This document shows, one piece after another, positions 10,074 through 19,929 of a stretch of DNA of 64,000 nucleotides. Position numbers and translations under genes: made by a program. The notes under the pieces are model-generated. The model was not told where the DNA came from. It did not search any database and was given only the letters and a program-made list of their open reading frames with translations. Origin of the DNA: Mortierella sp. BCC40632 (taxonomy: Eukaryota; Mortierellomycota; Mortierellomycetes; Mortierellales; Mortierellaceae); assembly GCA_011634665.1 (NCBI GenBank), contig WAEK01000027.1, positions 346,750 through 410,749 of the forward strand. The letters run 5' to 3'. The stretch's first letter is position 1, and each line of letters begins with the position of its first letter.

Positions 10074-10559
10074 TTATCCTTCATAGAGCCAGCGACCCCT
10101 TTACTGTGTAATCTCTCTCTTTAATTCCACTCGAGTACTACAGAAAATAAAGAAAATCTAGCTAGATAACCCTCTCTTGACTGGCTCTGGACCTGCATCG
10201 TTCTTTCACGAGCACTGGAAAGACGCAAGAATGATAAAGGGAGGAGAGGGTGGGCAGTAAAGAGGTCGCTGGCTCGGACAATGGACTCAAGACCAGTGTT
10301 TCTTATCGAACGGAAAAGTCAAGATCTCGCCTCGTTACGCCGCGGACTCGCTTCGTTGAGCCAGTACTAATTCCCTGTAAATGGCCGTTATCGAAACGTT
10401 AACGAAACGAAACGTTAACGAAACGAAACGAGTTATCGAACGAAATCCGTCTCGTTGAGAAACACTGCTCAAGCCTTCCTTTGTCGTCTTAGTCCCACAT
10501 GATTTTGGGCTGATCTCTGAAGTCACAGTAAAGGGGTCGCTGGCTCTATGAAGGATAAT
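10074..10559 (+). mobile_element. Rearranged mini-DIRS of the family of copies 2 and 3
   Basis: Begins with the left DIRS terminus (ATTATCCTTCATAGAGCC) and ends with its exact inverse (GGCTCTATGAAGGATAAT). Between them are, in order, left terminal sequence to about 10250, right terminal sequence (CAGTAAAGAGGTCGCTGG to CCCACAT at 10498), and the recombinase end/ICR sequence from 10499. All coding sequence is deleted. The piece order differs from a full element, so it is a junction product rather than a simple deletion. It may be a non-autonomous derivative. Confidence 0.7.
10294..10467. mobile_element. hAT-type MITE
   Basis: Inverted ends CAGTGTTTCT ... AGAAACACTG. Flanks are CTCAAGAC (10286-10293) and CTCAAGCC (10468-10475), an 8-bp target duplication with one difference, as hAT transposases make. 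The interior has GTTAACGAAACGAAAC repeats. It splits the right-end segment of the mini-DIRS. Confidence 0.75.
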
Positions 10560-10564
10560 GATGC

Positions 10565-10770
10565 TTGATATTTTTCCAGTATCCCTTGATCTTTTCCAGC
10601 ATCCTTTATTCTTTTTTCCAGCATCCCTTGATCTTATTCCAGCACCCCTTGATCTTTCTCCAGCACCCCTTGATCTTTCTCCAGCATCCCTTGATCTTAT
10701 TCCAGCACCCCTTGATCTTTCTCCAGCACCCCTTGATCTTTCTCCAGCATTCCTGGATCTTTTCCCTTGG
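10565..10770 (+). repeat. Minisatellite, about 21-bp unit
   Basis: About nine copies of CCAGCACCCCTTGATCTTTCT, with TTCTCC/TTATTCC variation. It is open in several frames; the resulting periodic peptides are not taken as genes. Confidence 0.9.
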
Positions 10771-10995
10771 TGCTATCCCTTTGCGTTGTCCTTTGGCGTT
10801 GCCCTTATTGATCTTTTTCATGCCTAAGCTTTTCTATCCCCTTAGATTTCTTCATCCTTTGGTATTTGTGTTTGTCTTTTGCTATCCCCTTGTCTTTCAA
10901 AACATAACTCACTCTGTTAGTAAGTGAACAATCCAATTACTGAGTTCCGCTTTAGTGCGATAGAAAGAGCCGACATTGAAGGACCAAAAAGCAAT

Positions 10996-11110
10996 CATCT
11001 TCCTCAGGCTTACGTTTTTCGATTCGCTCCCATATGCGATCTCGACTGTTTGGGGAGAGCGAAATAACGAAAGCGATAAACTGCCGCTTTCAGACTTGAG
11101 GAAGACGAAT
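10996..11110 (-). mobile_element. Foldback MITE copy (family with TCTTCCTCAGG ends)
   Basis: Ends ATCTTCCTCAGGCTTACG and GACTTGAGGAAGACGAAT are inverse of each other. It is the reverse-oriented, shorter relative of the elements at 15449 and 16022, sharing CGATTCGCTCCCATATGCGA and the GCGAAATAACGAAAGCGAT segment. Confidence 0.7.
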
Positions 11111-11129
11111 GTCGCTCTGAACACTTGGC

Positions 11130-12824
11130 TGCCACAGATCTAGCTGTATGGCCCACCTTGCTCTTCTCGGCACCCCTGCTTTAACATTTTATTGCTGTCT
11201 CTCCCCTGGCATCTTTTTATCTGTCCCTCCACTGTCCTCTTCTTGCTATCCTTCCCCTGAATTTTTTTCTCCTATCCCTTCCCTGGAACCACTGCGATAG
11301 GAACCATAGACCCTTGCCAAGAAACAAGGAGCCCGCAAACTGAACCCATCTGCCTCGATCGTCAGCAAGATACTTTCCAAAATGAGACCTGTCATTATGG
11401 TTCTTTTCCTTCTTTCTTCTCTCACTTTTGCCCGTGCAGGCTGAACCGGTTCCACACTAGATTCCTGCAATAAGGTGCGGGCAATAAAGATGTGTGACAG
11501 TATCATAGACTGTCGCTCAGTTGCCACCATTCCCGTGCATTGCCACCATTGTAATGTTCAACCACTGCGCCTCTGTACTATAGTATATATACCATACTCT
11601 TTTGTATAATAAACACTATCCGTTTCTGCCTCCACCTCTTGTCTGCCTCCCTCCATCTCCTGCTTTTACAAGATGCCAAATATTTCTGCGCTTACAGGGG
11701 TGGCAAGGTAGAACAATGCAGAACCACTGCCAGAGATTACGTGATGAATCTTGTGCTGGTGATGGACTTGCCTCTTGCATTTTTTTTCTGTGAAGTTGGT
11801 GGTGGTGCCTCGTGCAATAGGTTTGCTTGTCTTTAGTAGTTATCCAGAACCGCGAGAGAGTCGCCACCGAATTGTCTCTCATCAAATCCTAAGATATTTC
11901 CTTTTTTTTCTTTCCGTGCTACGGCAGCAATACAATAAATACTATGAGCCTAAAATCGAAACTCATCTCACCCATTTGGACAATAAAAGTGGCAGTTTCT
12001 ACTCCTGGTTCGGGCATGGGTGGGGAGCTGCACATAAAAAAAATTCTCGAGAGGCGAGAGCACACCCTCTACCCCCTTTCAGGCGTGTAGACAAGATAGG
12101 CGGTATGGAAGACTACCATCAACACCCATTGGTGCAGAGTTCGTAAGAAGTTTAAAAAAAGAGCTAGGAGGCACTATTGCTGGTAGAGTAATAGAAGTAG
12201 TGGGATCAAGAAGAAGAGGAGCAAGTCTGGCTGTGGTTGAACTCAATACAGTCTGTCCAGGTGATACGACTGGAGGAGGCTCTTACGAGTTTCCACAAGA
12301 AGACCCTATGTTCTGAAAGTCAGGGAGAAAGTTGGAATAACGGAGAGTACGTTGCTTTCCAGTAGATCTCACTGAAAGCATGGTGAAATAGAACAGAAAG
12401 AACAAGCATGAGAAAGAAAAGAACGCTATACCGAGAGCGATGAAAGTGTCATGAAAGAGACTGTTGAAGGGGATGAATCCCTCGTCGAGAGACGTCGATT
12501 GTCGTTAAACAAAATGTGGCGGTTAGAGGTCAAACACAACAGCAATGATGGGACTATTGATTTAACGAGAAAGGAGGAAAGAAAGATGTATTTCAGAGGT
12601 CTCTTGCAAGCATGGCCAAGATATGACCATATTCCCTTTAATCTTCGCAAACTAAAAATATCTAGAAGATGGGTGCAGTAATGCATGATCCAGCACATAA
12701 AAGCTCAGATTCTTGTTTCTTTTCCTGAAATTTAACGTGCAGTTTTCTTCCTTCCTATTCCACCTATCTTCTCCTACAATCCATCTTTTCCCACATCACC
12801 GTCCACAACTAGAAACAGAGAACC
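11130..12824. other. Intergenic, no supported gene
   Basis: Short open frames exist on both strands but none shows a domain, a signal peptide or splice structure I can support. CT-rich stretches (11180-11280, 11610-11660) and the P450 5' flank (12700-12824, pyrimidine-rich with CTTCCTTCC and TTTTCCC runs) are the only features. Confidence 0.5.
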
Positions 12825-15222
12825 ATGGCCATCATTTACTTCCTGCGCGGCCTTTATGACCAAACCCTCACACTCACAGGATCTAACAAGCTAAAACTCC
12901 TTGCCGCTCTCCTGGCTCTCCTCACTTACAAGTATCGCTCGCACGCTATCGGAACTCGACGCCGTGACGACCTCAAGGAACCCAAGGGAGCGGTCCCCTT
13001 TCTCGGGCATATGTTGCTCATGGCTTCCACCCCTGGCACTAAGCTACACGATCTATTTTTGAGGCAATATCGAGAGTTTGGTCCGGTGTGGTCAATAACT
13101 TTGCCAGGTATTGGGAGGATTATTCAAGGCGATTCTCCAGAGTTGGTTGAGCATGTAAACAAGACCAACAGTTGGGCGTATGCGAAGGGCGAGCATTTCA
13201 ATGTTGCGCTGGGGGACATCTTTGGCAAAGGTAAGCTGACCTACTCAGTGGGACTTGTTTTTTATGTGCATTAGGCTGCGTCCATATCGACACTAGTAAT
13301 TATTTCCTTGAATGGGAGATTGTGAATTGTATATGGTTCTGTGGTCAATGAGAAGAAAGCGTGCTTTTTTTTAGTACATACCTCAGAGGGGATTGTAAGC
13401 TGAGCACAACCGACTCTCATGTTGGTGTTCTGACGGCTATGGGTTTGACATAATTTGGTGCACCTCTTCATTACATAAGAAAAGAGATAATCTAAAAAAT
13501 AAACCCATACTGCAATACTAACTGACCATTCACATTCTTCGCTCACTATTTTGGCTCCCACCCCTTTATCTTTTCTACTACCAATTTCTCCCCTTGCAAA
13601 CAATAGGCATCATTACCACCGACGGCGAGGAATGGAAATCCCGAAGAAAACAGACAATGCAAGTTTTCAACGTCAAGGTCTTCCGCGAATACTCAAGCGA
13701 TGTCTTCAACATCGAAGCTCAAAAAGTGATTGATTACTTGGGCATGGCGGCCTCTTCTGGAGCTGTTGTTGATTTCCAGCAGATTATGCAGGCTTTTACG
13801 CTTGATGCTTTTGGAAAGTAGGTTTTTCATCATGCGGTGCAGTTTGGTCGGGGTTCTTGTTTTCAGGCACGATATTGAAAGGACCAGAGCATAATATTCC
13901 TACTTCGTTCTTCTTTTTTTCGTGTACAGCGTCTTGTTCGGAGAGAGCTTTGGATGCCTGGACAATATTGATCGCAAGGTTTCCATTTCAGACAACATCA
14001 GCGACCTGCTCGGAATCTCCTCCGACCGCCTTGTCGACCCAATGTGGAAGATTCGTGAGGCCATCACAGGTGTCGGAACCAGGAATCGGGTCAAGGCAAA
14101 TATGCTTCGCCAACATGTCCGTGAAATCATCGCCAAGAACAGGAGCGACGGAGTGGAGGAGAGGAATTCTGGTGGTCAAAAGAAGAGAAACCTGCTGATG
14201 CTATTTATGGAGTTCAAGAACGAGCATGACGATCTGGTTGATGATGAGTACATAGTTGACATTGTGTTGAACTTGACGGTATGTAACAGTAATATTGATC
14301 GCTTGTTATATGGATTCTTGTAATGGTTATTTTGATACAATAATTTATTTTGTTTATCACGCAGATTGCCGCACGCGACCCGACGGCAGAGGCGCTTGCG
14401 TGGATGCTTTACTCGTTACTCCGAGAAGAGACAGATCCAGAGATCATGAAAACATTGGTCCGCGAGGTCGACGAGGTCCTTGGAGATGAGTTGCCCACTT
14501 TCGAGACCCATAAGAAGCAAAAGTATGCTGAGGCATGGTAAGTCATTCTCCTGTCTCGATCGTCCCTTTTCTGCTGCTTTTTGTGTTTCGCAGTTAAAAC
14601 TCATTTGATTATTCTTTTTTATTATCATTCCTTTCGCGCTTCGGCCTAGCAGTTTCTTTGAAAGTAAGCACTCGCACGACGACCGATGATCTAACAATTG
14701 TCAAAAGATATATCCCTCAGCCGACTATCACCACTGTTACCTCTCATCTAATTCCTTCTCTTATTCTTTATTGTTTCTTCAGCTCTCCGCATTTTCCCAA
14801 CTCTTCCCCGCATGATGCGTCTCTGCACCAAAGACGACATTCTACCAGATGGAACAAAGATCCACGCCGGAGAAACATTCTCCTGGTCAGGCTACGTCAT
14901 GGGCCGTTCCGAAAAGATCTGGGGCCCTGACGTAGCTGACTTCAAGCCATCCCGTTGGCTAGGAAACGCGGGTGAAAAACAAACCTCGTTGAACAAAGCC
15001 ATGCCGTTCCATGTAGGGCCTCGTGCTTGTTTTGGACAGTGGTTTGTAGTCATGCAGTCGTTGACAATTATGGGGTTGGTGTTGAGGAAGTTTGAGTTAC
15101 AGTTGGTGGAGCCCGGTAAAATGCCTGCTTATGGAGTTGGGATGACGCTGCCGATGATAGGAGGGCTGCCGATTCGGGTTGCACGTCGACGTGCTCGAGG
15201 GAATGATGATATCGATGCTTGA
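12825..15222 (+). CDS. Cytochrome P450 monooxygenase, six exons
   Basis: Exons by GT-AG: 12825-13230, 13607-13817, 13930-14278, 14365-14537, 14650-14663 and 14783-15222; they join in frame to 530 residues, the usual P450 length. A hydrophobic anchor (LKLLAALLALLTY) near residues 22-34 suggests a microsomal enzyme. Motifs: WKSRRK (helix C), AARDPTAE (I-helix oxygen-binding motif, usually AGxDT), ETLRIFP (K-helix ExxR, assembled across the 14-base micro-exon), FKPSRW (PERF-like) and FHVGPRACFG (haem loop with the Cys ligand). The layout fits fungal fatty-acid/alkane hydroxylase-like clans such as CYP52 and CYP704, but the subfamily cannot be fixed by eye. No frame breaks. It appears to be an intact host gene. 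Confidence 0.92.
14650..14663 (+). other. 14-base micro-exon of the P450
   Basis: CAGTTTCTTTGAAA, flanked by CTAG and GTAAGC. Without it the exons on either side are out of frame and the Glu of the ExxR motif is lost; with it the motif reads FFETLRIFP. Confidence 0.8.
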
Positions 15223-15448
15223 ATATTCCTTTTGCCATTTAAAACTGTTTCACAAGGAGAACAATTAACATAGTGATGCGGTACGGGGTTTTATTTCTAT
15301 TTTACGCGTCTTTTATTTAACGAAGTGCTGCCAGCGACTACATCACCACATGACAGATGGTCCACCCCCGTGATTGTTTATAAAAATAACTATATCCGTA
15401 TTTACTTGGCACCTCTGTGGTTGAATATCACTCCAATGGTGTAAAACA

Positions 15449-15604
15449 ATTCGTCTTCCTCAGGTTTGAAAGCGACAGTTTATCGCTTTCGTTTTTTCGC
15501 TCTCCCTGTTGCGTTACGCACATACGAAATAACACCCGAACAGTCGAGATCGCATGATCGCATACGGGAGCGAATCGAAAAACGTAAACTTAAGGAAGAC
15601 GAAT
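15449..15604 (+). mobile_element. Foldback MITE copy, 156 bp
   Basis: Ends ATTCGTCTTCCTCAGGTTT and AAACTTAAGGAAGACGAAT; nearly the whole element is self-complementary around TCGAGATCGCATGATCGC. About 95% identical by eye to the copy at 16022. Confidence 0.85.
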
Positions 15605-15745
15605 CTTTCTTCTCGTTGACTTAAGCCCCGATACTTTTCAGTAGGAGCGCAGTAGTTAATATACAAGCTGTTCTCTACAGAATATCTCCTTCTTTCCACC
15701 CTACACTTCACATCAACAACACTCTCACCCACCCTTCACGGCGCT

Positions 15746-16018
15746 ATGCCACCTATTAGAAAGAGAAAGAACAGTAAATCGTCAAAAACACGAGAGACAG
15801 GATCATTAATTTGGTCACAAACAAGCGAAGGTCCATGGTGTTGGTGGCTCGGTACTTCAACATCCTTGCACCTACTGTCAGAGGCATTCTCAATACCTGA
15901 CTTTATGGGTGGAAACCATAGCAGTACCCTTGAGCAATCACATCTTGACTGGCTCATCGAAAACATGGAAGACTTTGCTGGTCACGCTGTTACAGTATGT
16001 GGCTCACTGACTGCCTAA
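15746..16018 (+). CDS. Hypothetical small protein, possibly truncated by a MITE
   Basis: A 90-residue open frame starting MPPIRKRKNSKSSKTRETG, with a Trp-rich segment (WSQTSEGPWCWWLGTS) and an acidic end. I do not recognise it. It lies between two copies of the same foldback MITE, and its stop falls four bases before the second copy, so the original reading frame may have continued. Codon use looks plausible but there is no other support. Confidence 0.35.
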   Translation: MPPIRKRKNSKSSKTRETGSLIWSQTSEGPWCWWLGTSTSLHLLSEAFSIPDFMGGNHSSTLEQSHLDWLIENMEDFAGHAVTVCGSLTA

Positions 16019-16021
16019 AAA

Positions 16022-16176
16022 ATTCGTCTTCCTCAGGTTTGAAAGCAACAGTTTATCGCTTTCGTTTTTTCGCTCTCCCTGTTGCGTTACGCACAAACGA
16101 AATAACACCCAAACAATCGAGATCGCATGATCGCATACGGGAGCGAATCGAAAAACGTAAACCTGAGGAAGACGAC
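16022..16176 (+). mobile_element. Foldback MITE copy, 155 bp
   Basis: Same family and orientation as 15449-15604 (ATTCGTCTTCCTCAGGTTT ... AAACCTGAGGAAGACGA). Ends are a near-perfect inverted repeat. Confidence 0.85.
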
Positions 16177-16195
16177 TTTCAGATCCAGCGTCCAA

Positions 16196-16396
16196 GATCT
16201 TTCCCGTCTCCTTTGATCCGTTTCCGTCTCCTTTGATCCATTTCCGTCTCCTTTGATATATTTCCGCCTCCTTTATATATTTCCGCCTCCTTTGATCCAT
16301 TTCCGTCTCCTTTGATCCATTTCCGTCTCCTTTGATCTATTTCCGTCTCCTTTGATCTCTCCCGTCTCCTTTGATCTATTTCCGTCTCCTTTGAGC
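16196..16396 (+). repeat. Minisatellite, about 20-bp unit
   Basis: About ten copies of TTTCCGTCTCCTTTGATC(C/T)A, with three shortened units. Confidence 0.9.
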
Positions 16397-16640
16397 AGTC
16401 TTAGGTGTTGTCTTCAGTGTTGTCTGCCCCTGATTTTCGCCGGAGAATGAAAAAGCTGCAGGGACTGAAGAGGGAATTAGGAATGGACTGGGTACTTGAA
16501 GAGGCAGATAATAGGGAAGACTGTGCAGAAACAGGCCGAGAGGGAACGGAGTGCCTCTTAGTCAGCAAATGGAGAGGGGTCTAGAATGTGAATGGAAACT
16601 GAAATGGAAACTGACATAGGAACTGAATGGGCAAAGGGGC

Positions 16641-18401
16641 ATGACTAAGACACGAGACTATGTCAAGGTACGAAATACTATACTCCTCAATCCCTCTTTG
16701 CCCCTCTCGCCTGTTCCTTCACCTTTTTTCCCATTCCTTATAAACTTCGTATTCTTCGTATACCTTGAATTAGACTTACTTCTTGTTTTACACCTTTTTC
16801 ATTACCTTTGCCTCTCGTCTCTTGCTTTACTCCTATTACATAGTAGCAAAGGTGACTTCTATGCCCTACTCTGTTGTTTTCTTGTCCCTTCCTCTCCTTG
16901 CCACTATTTTTTTTTCTTTTCTATAATATCTGATAGTAGTAGTGCTGCACCTCCTCCACCGCAAAGTGTAAAAGAAGAGGATCTCTCTCCTCTGTCTCCA
17001 TTATCGGACATCATCTTCGAAACAGAGTTAGGCCTTGCGACTGATCTTTTAAAGCGATCAATTGATCTGCTGAGAGGTGCGCCGCCCATGTACGACACGC
17101 CGAAAACTTCCTGGGAGTTGTTGAATCACGGCATGGATCCGCGACTCGGCTCGGTTTCCCGTGAACACGGGCTCATGCCTGACCCGAGAGCCGTGGGCAA
17201 AGTTCGCGTTGTCTTGCCAGATTCGTGGCTGCGCCTTTGGAAGGAACTGCCAGAGCACTTCATTAACAAACGGCTCCGCAATCTATTCATTCACGAGATG
17301 GAAACACTGGACATCGACGCCATTCACACAGAGTGCTGCGATGACCCGCATGCCTTTATTAAAACCAAGAGCATTGTTTTCTGCATCGCACAGGCTTGCA
17401 TCGACTTCGACCGTGTGATAGCGCAGGAAATGCCAGAACCCGAGCCGCTGCCTGATCAGGTGCAGAGTGCGATGAACCGCTTTGCCGAGCTCTGCTATTG
17501 TCCGAACTACTGCACTCTCGCGGACATGAGCCTCACAGCACCCATTTTGATGAACGACGACATTGACCTATTCAACTGCACGTTGGACGACTTCAAGCTG
17601 ATCTGCCCAGTCAACAATGCACCTACCTACGAGGAGGAGATGAGGAACGACCTCGAACCCGCGCGCATTCGAGGCCAAGCTGAAAACAGATTCCACAACA
17701 CACCCACAATGTTGGAGTACCGCGTCAGCGACTTGGTCGATATCGTAGCCAACACCCAGCGTGCGATCTTCGATTATCGGCTGTCGTCATCGAGCAAGGA
17801 GCAGGACCGACTGGTCGAAGAGATATTGCACCAAATCGCGAGGGCAAAGGCATCATTCAAGCGACTGTGCAAGGGTTTTGCGTTGCTCTCCCGGAAAACC
17901 GTTGATCCAGTCGTCTGGCATCGCGACATTGCCAAGTACACGTCGGGTTACGATAGCCACCTCGGGATGTCTGGACTGCAAACGCCATGTGTTCACCTGA
18001 TTGATGCCTTCCTCGGCAGAAAGACTTTTGCCACGGAACTGGGTAAAACGACACTCAAATCGTTCCAGCAGACCCAATATAACCACCAATGCTTCATCCT
18101 GAGTGTTGCAAACGGCCCGCAGTTGCGGAGCTTTGCCCAAGAATGCCTGGCCAAACGCACGGATCATCCTGTGACCTTGGCGTTCAATGATTTAGTTGAC
18201 TCTTATACCAGAGGTTTTCTGGCAATACACAAAGGCCGAGCTATCGAGTTTGCCAAAATTGGCTTCACTGAGGTCGGCCCACGAGAATTCTCCGCCAAAT
18301 CCGAGTACGAATGGTCTGCCCCTGAAAACTTTGTCAGTAAGCTAAAACGCCTCTTTGACGATGCGACCCGAGAGCGCGATCAGGTCAAGCTTGATAAATG
18401 A
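16641..18401 (+). CDS. Indoleamine 2,3-dioxygenase-like haem protein
   Basis: An open frame of 586 codons, but the first 100 codons translate to hydrophobic low-complexity sequence and are probably an intron (GTACGA donor at 16668, acceptor CTGATAG near 16936), giving a protein of about 490 residues. The C-terminal half follows the IDO family order: VDPVVWHRDIAKYTSGYD matches the region before the haem pocket, GMSGLQTPCVHLIDAFLG matches the Gly/Ser-Gln-Ser block, and YNHQCFIL carries a His (codon 18084) where the proximal haem ligand His is found in IDO. The N-terminal part is longer than usual and lacks clear matches. IDO enzymes open the indole ring of tryptophan (kynurenine/NAD pathway). 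The match is to a divergent member, so substrate is uncertain. Confidence 0.6.
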   Translation: MTKTRDYVKVRNTILLNPSLPLSPVPSPFFPFLINFVFFVYLELDLLLVLHLFHYLCLSSLALLLLHSSKGDFYALLCCFLVPSSPCHYFFFFSIISDSSSAAPPPPQSVKEEDLSPLSPLSDIIFETELGLATDLLKRSIDLLRGAPPMYDTPKTSWELLNHGMDPRLGSVSREHGLMPDPRAVGKVRVVLPDSWLRLWKELPEHFINKRLRNLFIHEMETLDIDAIHTECCDDPHAFIKTKSIVFCIAQACIDFDRVIAQEMPEPEPLPDQVQSAMNRFAELCYCPNYCTLADMSLTAPILMNDDIDLFNCTLDDFKLICPVNNAPTYEEEMRNDLEPARIRGQAENRFHNTPTMLEYRVSDLVDIVANTQRAIFDYRLSSSSKEQDRLVEEILHQIARAKASFKRLCKGFALLSRKTVDPVVWHRDIAKYTSGYDSHLGMSGLQTPCVHLIDAFLGRKTFATELGKTTLKSFQQTQYNHQCFILSVANGPQLRSFAQECLAKRTDHPVTLAFNDLVDSYTRGFLAIHKGRAIEFAKIGFTEVGPREFSAKSEYEWSAPENFVSKLKRLFDDATRERDQVKLDK

Positions 18402-18620
18402 GGGTGACCGGGGATGCTACGAGTGACACAGACGTATGCAGTCAAATAATAGCATACGCGTTCATTCAAAACTACAAAATTCGGCCGATTTAACCGTAAA
18501 GTCAGCTGAATATAATTAAATCGAAAAAAATGGGTGTAATGTTAAAGTGCAAATCCCCGAGTATGTCTTTTACTTCCTCGAGATTTTGACTTGCATTTTG
18601 ACAATTGGTCGGACTTTGCC
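18402..18620. other. Intergenic, no feature seen
   Basis: AT-rich 3' flank of the IDO-like gene; no gene, no clear polyadenylation hexamer. Confidence 0.5.
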
Positions 18621-18624
18621 TGTC

Positions 18625-19248
18625 GACTTCAATTCCGGTTCACCAAGAATGAGATACTCTAACTAAAGGAGGCCCCTCGTCTCCCTGACCTCATAAAAAC
18701 GGTCGAAAGAGATAGAGTATCAGGGGCGGAAGCTCTCTGTATGGTCCTCTACCGTCTTTCGGCGCCTGTAAAAATGGATCGAATGAAATTCGTGTTCGGT
18801 CGCCATCTTTCTGCTTGTCCACGGATAATCCCAGCTACTGTTGTATGGATTGCAACGCGATGGAGTGAACTCCTCGTCTGGGACCCCTATAAGCTAACTC
18901 GTGTGAAGCTGACAAAGTTTGCAATAGCTTGTGGTTCTCAGCTCGGTACTTCGGATAGGGTATTTGGCTTTATTGATGGTACCGTCCGAAGGATATGAAG
19001 ACCGACACTAAACCAAGAGACTATGCACAATGAACACAAAGGGTATCATGCATTGAAATATCAAGTCCTTGTTACTCCAGATGGGATAATCATTCACACG
19101 AGTGAGCCGGAGGCAGGGATATTCCACGATTACAACATTTACCTTCGATCCAGATTGCTTGACTTATTGGATCAACACGCCTGGAATGTTCAAGGGCAGC
19201 CATTAGCAGTCTATGGCGACTCAACTTATCACTTGGACTTACATATGA
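18625..19248 (+). pseudogene. PIF/Harbinger-like transposase (DDE_Tnp_4 type), broken
   Basis: The frame reads FRFTKNEIL, a stop, then GAEALCMVLYRLSAPVKMDR, FGRHLSACPRI and VFGFIDGT (first catalytic Asp), a second stop (about 19000), RPTLNQETMHNEHKGYHALK, VTPDGIIIHTSEPEAGIFHD (second motif) and YGDSTYHL (third motif). This is the order of DDE_Tnp_4 transposases. Two in-frame stops are present and the gene is cut at 19248 by a Helitron-like 3' end; the remaining C-terminus is not clearly recognisable after 19652. Confidence 0.75.
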
Positions 19249-19329
19249 CTAGCCTAGTCTGCCCTGCGTTCCGCAGGGAGTCCTCACTGCATCTCTAATA
19301 GATGTTGAGGGCATATTAAGTTGAGCTAT
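19249..19329 (-). mobile_element. Helitron-like 3' terminus, copy 2
   Basis: On the minus strand it ends ...CCCTGCGGAACGCAGGG, 9 bases, CTAG (19249-19252), then T. The translated end RDAVRTPCGTQGRLG-stop matches that of the copy at 9514. It is inserted in the Harbinger-like transposase and is cut on its other side by the inverted-repeat element. Confidence 0.75.
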
Positions 19330-19652
19330 TTGTGGGATTGGATGAGCCTGCGATAGCAGGCGACATCTAATCCCATGTGTACGAAGCATACAAAGGTATG
19401 CTGAGTAAAGGTGCCCACCCACCCTCCGCAAAAAAAAAAAAAAAAAAAAAACAAGCAATCAAACGACTAAAGAGGAAAGGAGTGACACAGAGAAAAAATT
19501 TATTTATAAAAAAAAAAAAAAAAAAAAATCTATAGTACTTGCTAGCAATCAAATAAAGACGGCCGTATCACCTTTACTCAGCATACCTTTGTATGCTTCG
19601 TACACATGGGATTAGATGTCGCCTGCTATCGCAGGCTCATCCAATCCCACAA
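19330..19652. mobile_element. Inverted-repeat element with perfect 84-bp termini
   Basis: 19330-19413 (starting TTGTGGGATTGGATGAGCC) and 19569-19652 are exact reverse complements. The 155-bp interior has two A-tracts (19431-19452, 19509-19528) and no ORF of note. No clear target duplication (flanks GAGCTAT and TTAACAA). Perfect arms imply recent insertion or gene conversion between arms. Confidence 0.85.
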
Positions 19653-19925
19653 TTAACAACTCCTCTTGATCCAAGTCATGCAGGGCACTCTGTAAGGAAC
19701 ACTGTTGGATGGATGAAGCCCGGTCGAAGGCCTTCTTAGCCAGGTGCGCTTGATGCTTCACTTAGTACCATATATGGATAGCAGGACTATGTCAATTCAC
19801 TCCTTTCTCAATACCAAGGGATTGTCCAAACGCTTCTCCTCCTACTAGCAACAAGCTGATTCAGCAGAGACCTGGTCTCACCTTATTTCAAAAAAAAAAC
19901 GTATCTTCCGCCTGTAAGTTTGCCT
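19653..19925. other. Spacer, no gene supported
   Basis: May hold the remains of the Harbinger-like gene (a short match-like piece WMDEARSKAFL near 19710), but too weak to call. Confidence 0.4.
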
Positions 19926-19929
19926 TAAA

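Noticed and set aside
10558..10927. Periodic proteins on both strands
   Set aside because: They come from the 21-bp minisatellite; no start context or domain.
16641..16935. Membrane domain at the N-terminus of the IDO-like protein
   Set aside because: The hydrophobic stretch is pyrimidine-rich low complexity bounded by a GTACGA donor and a TAG acceptor, so it is more likely an intron.
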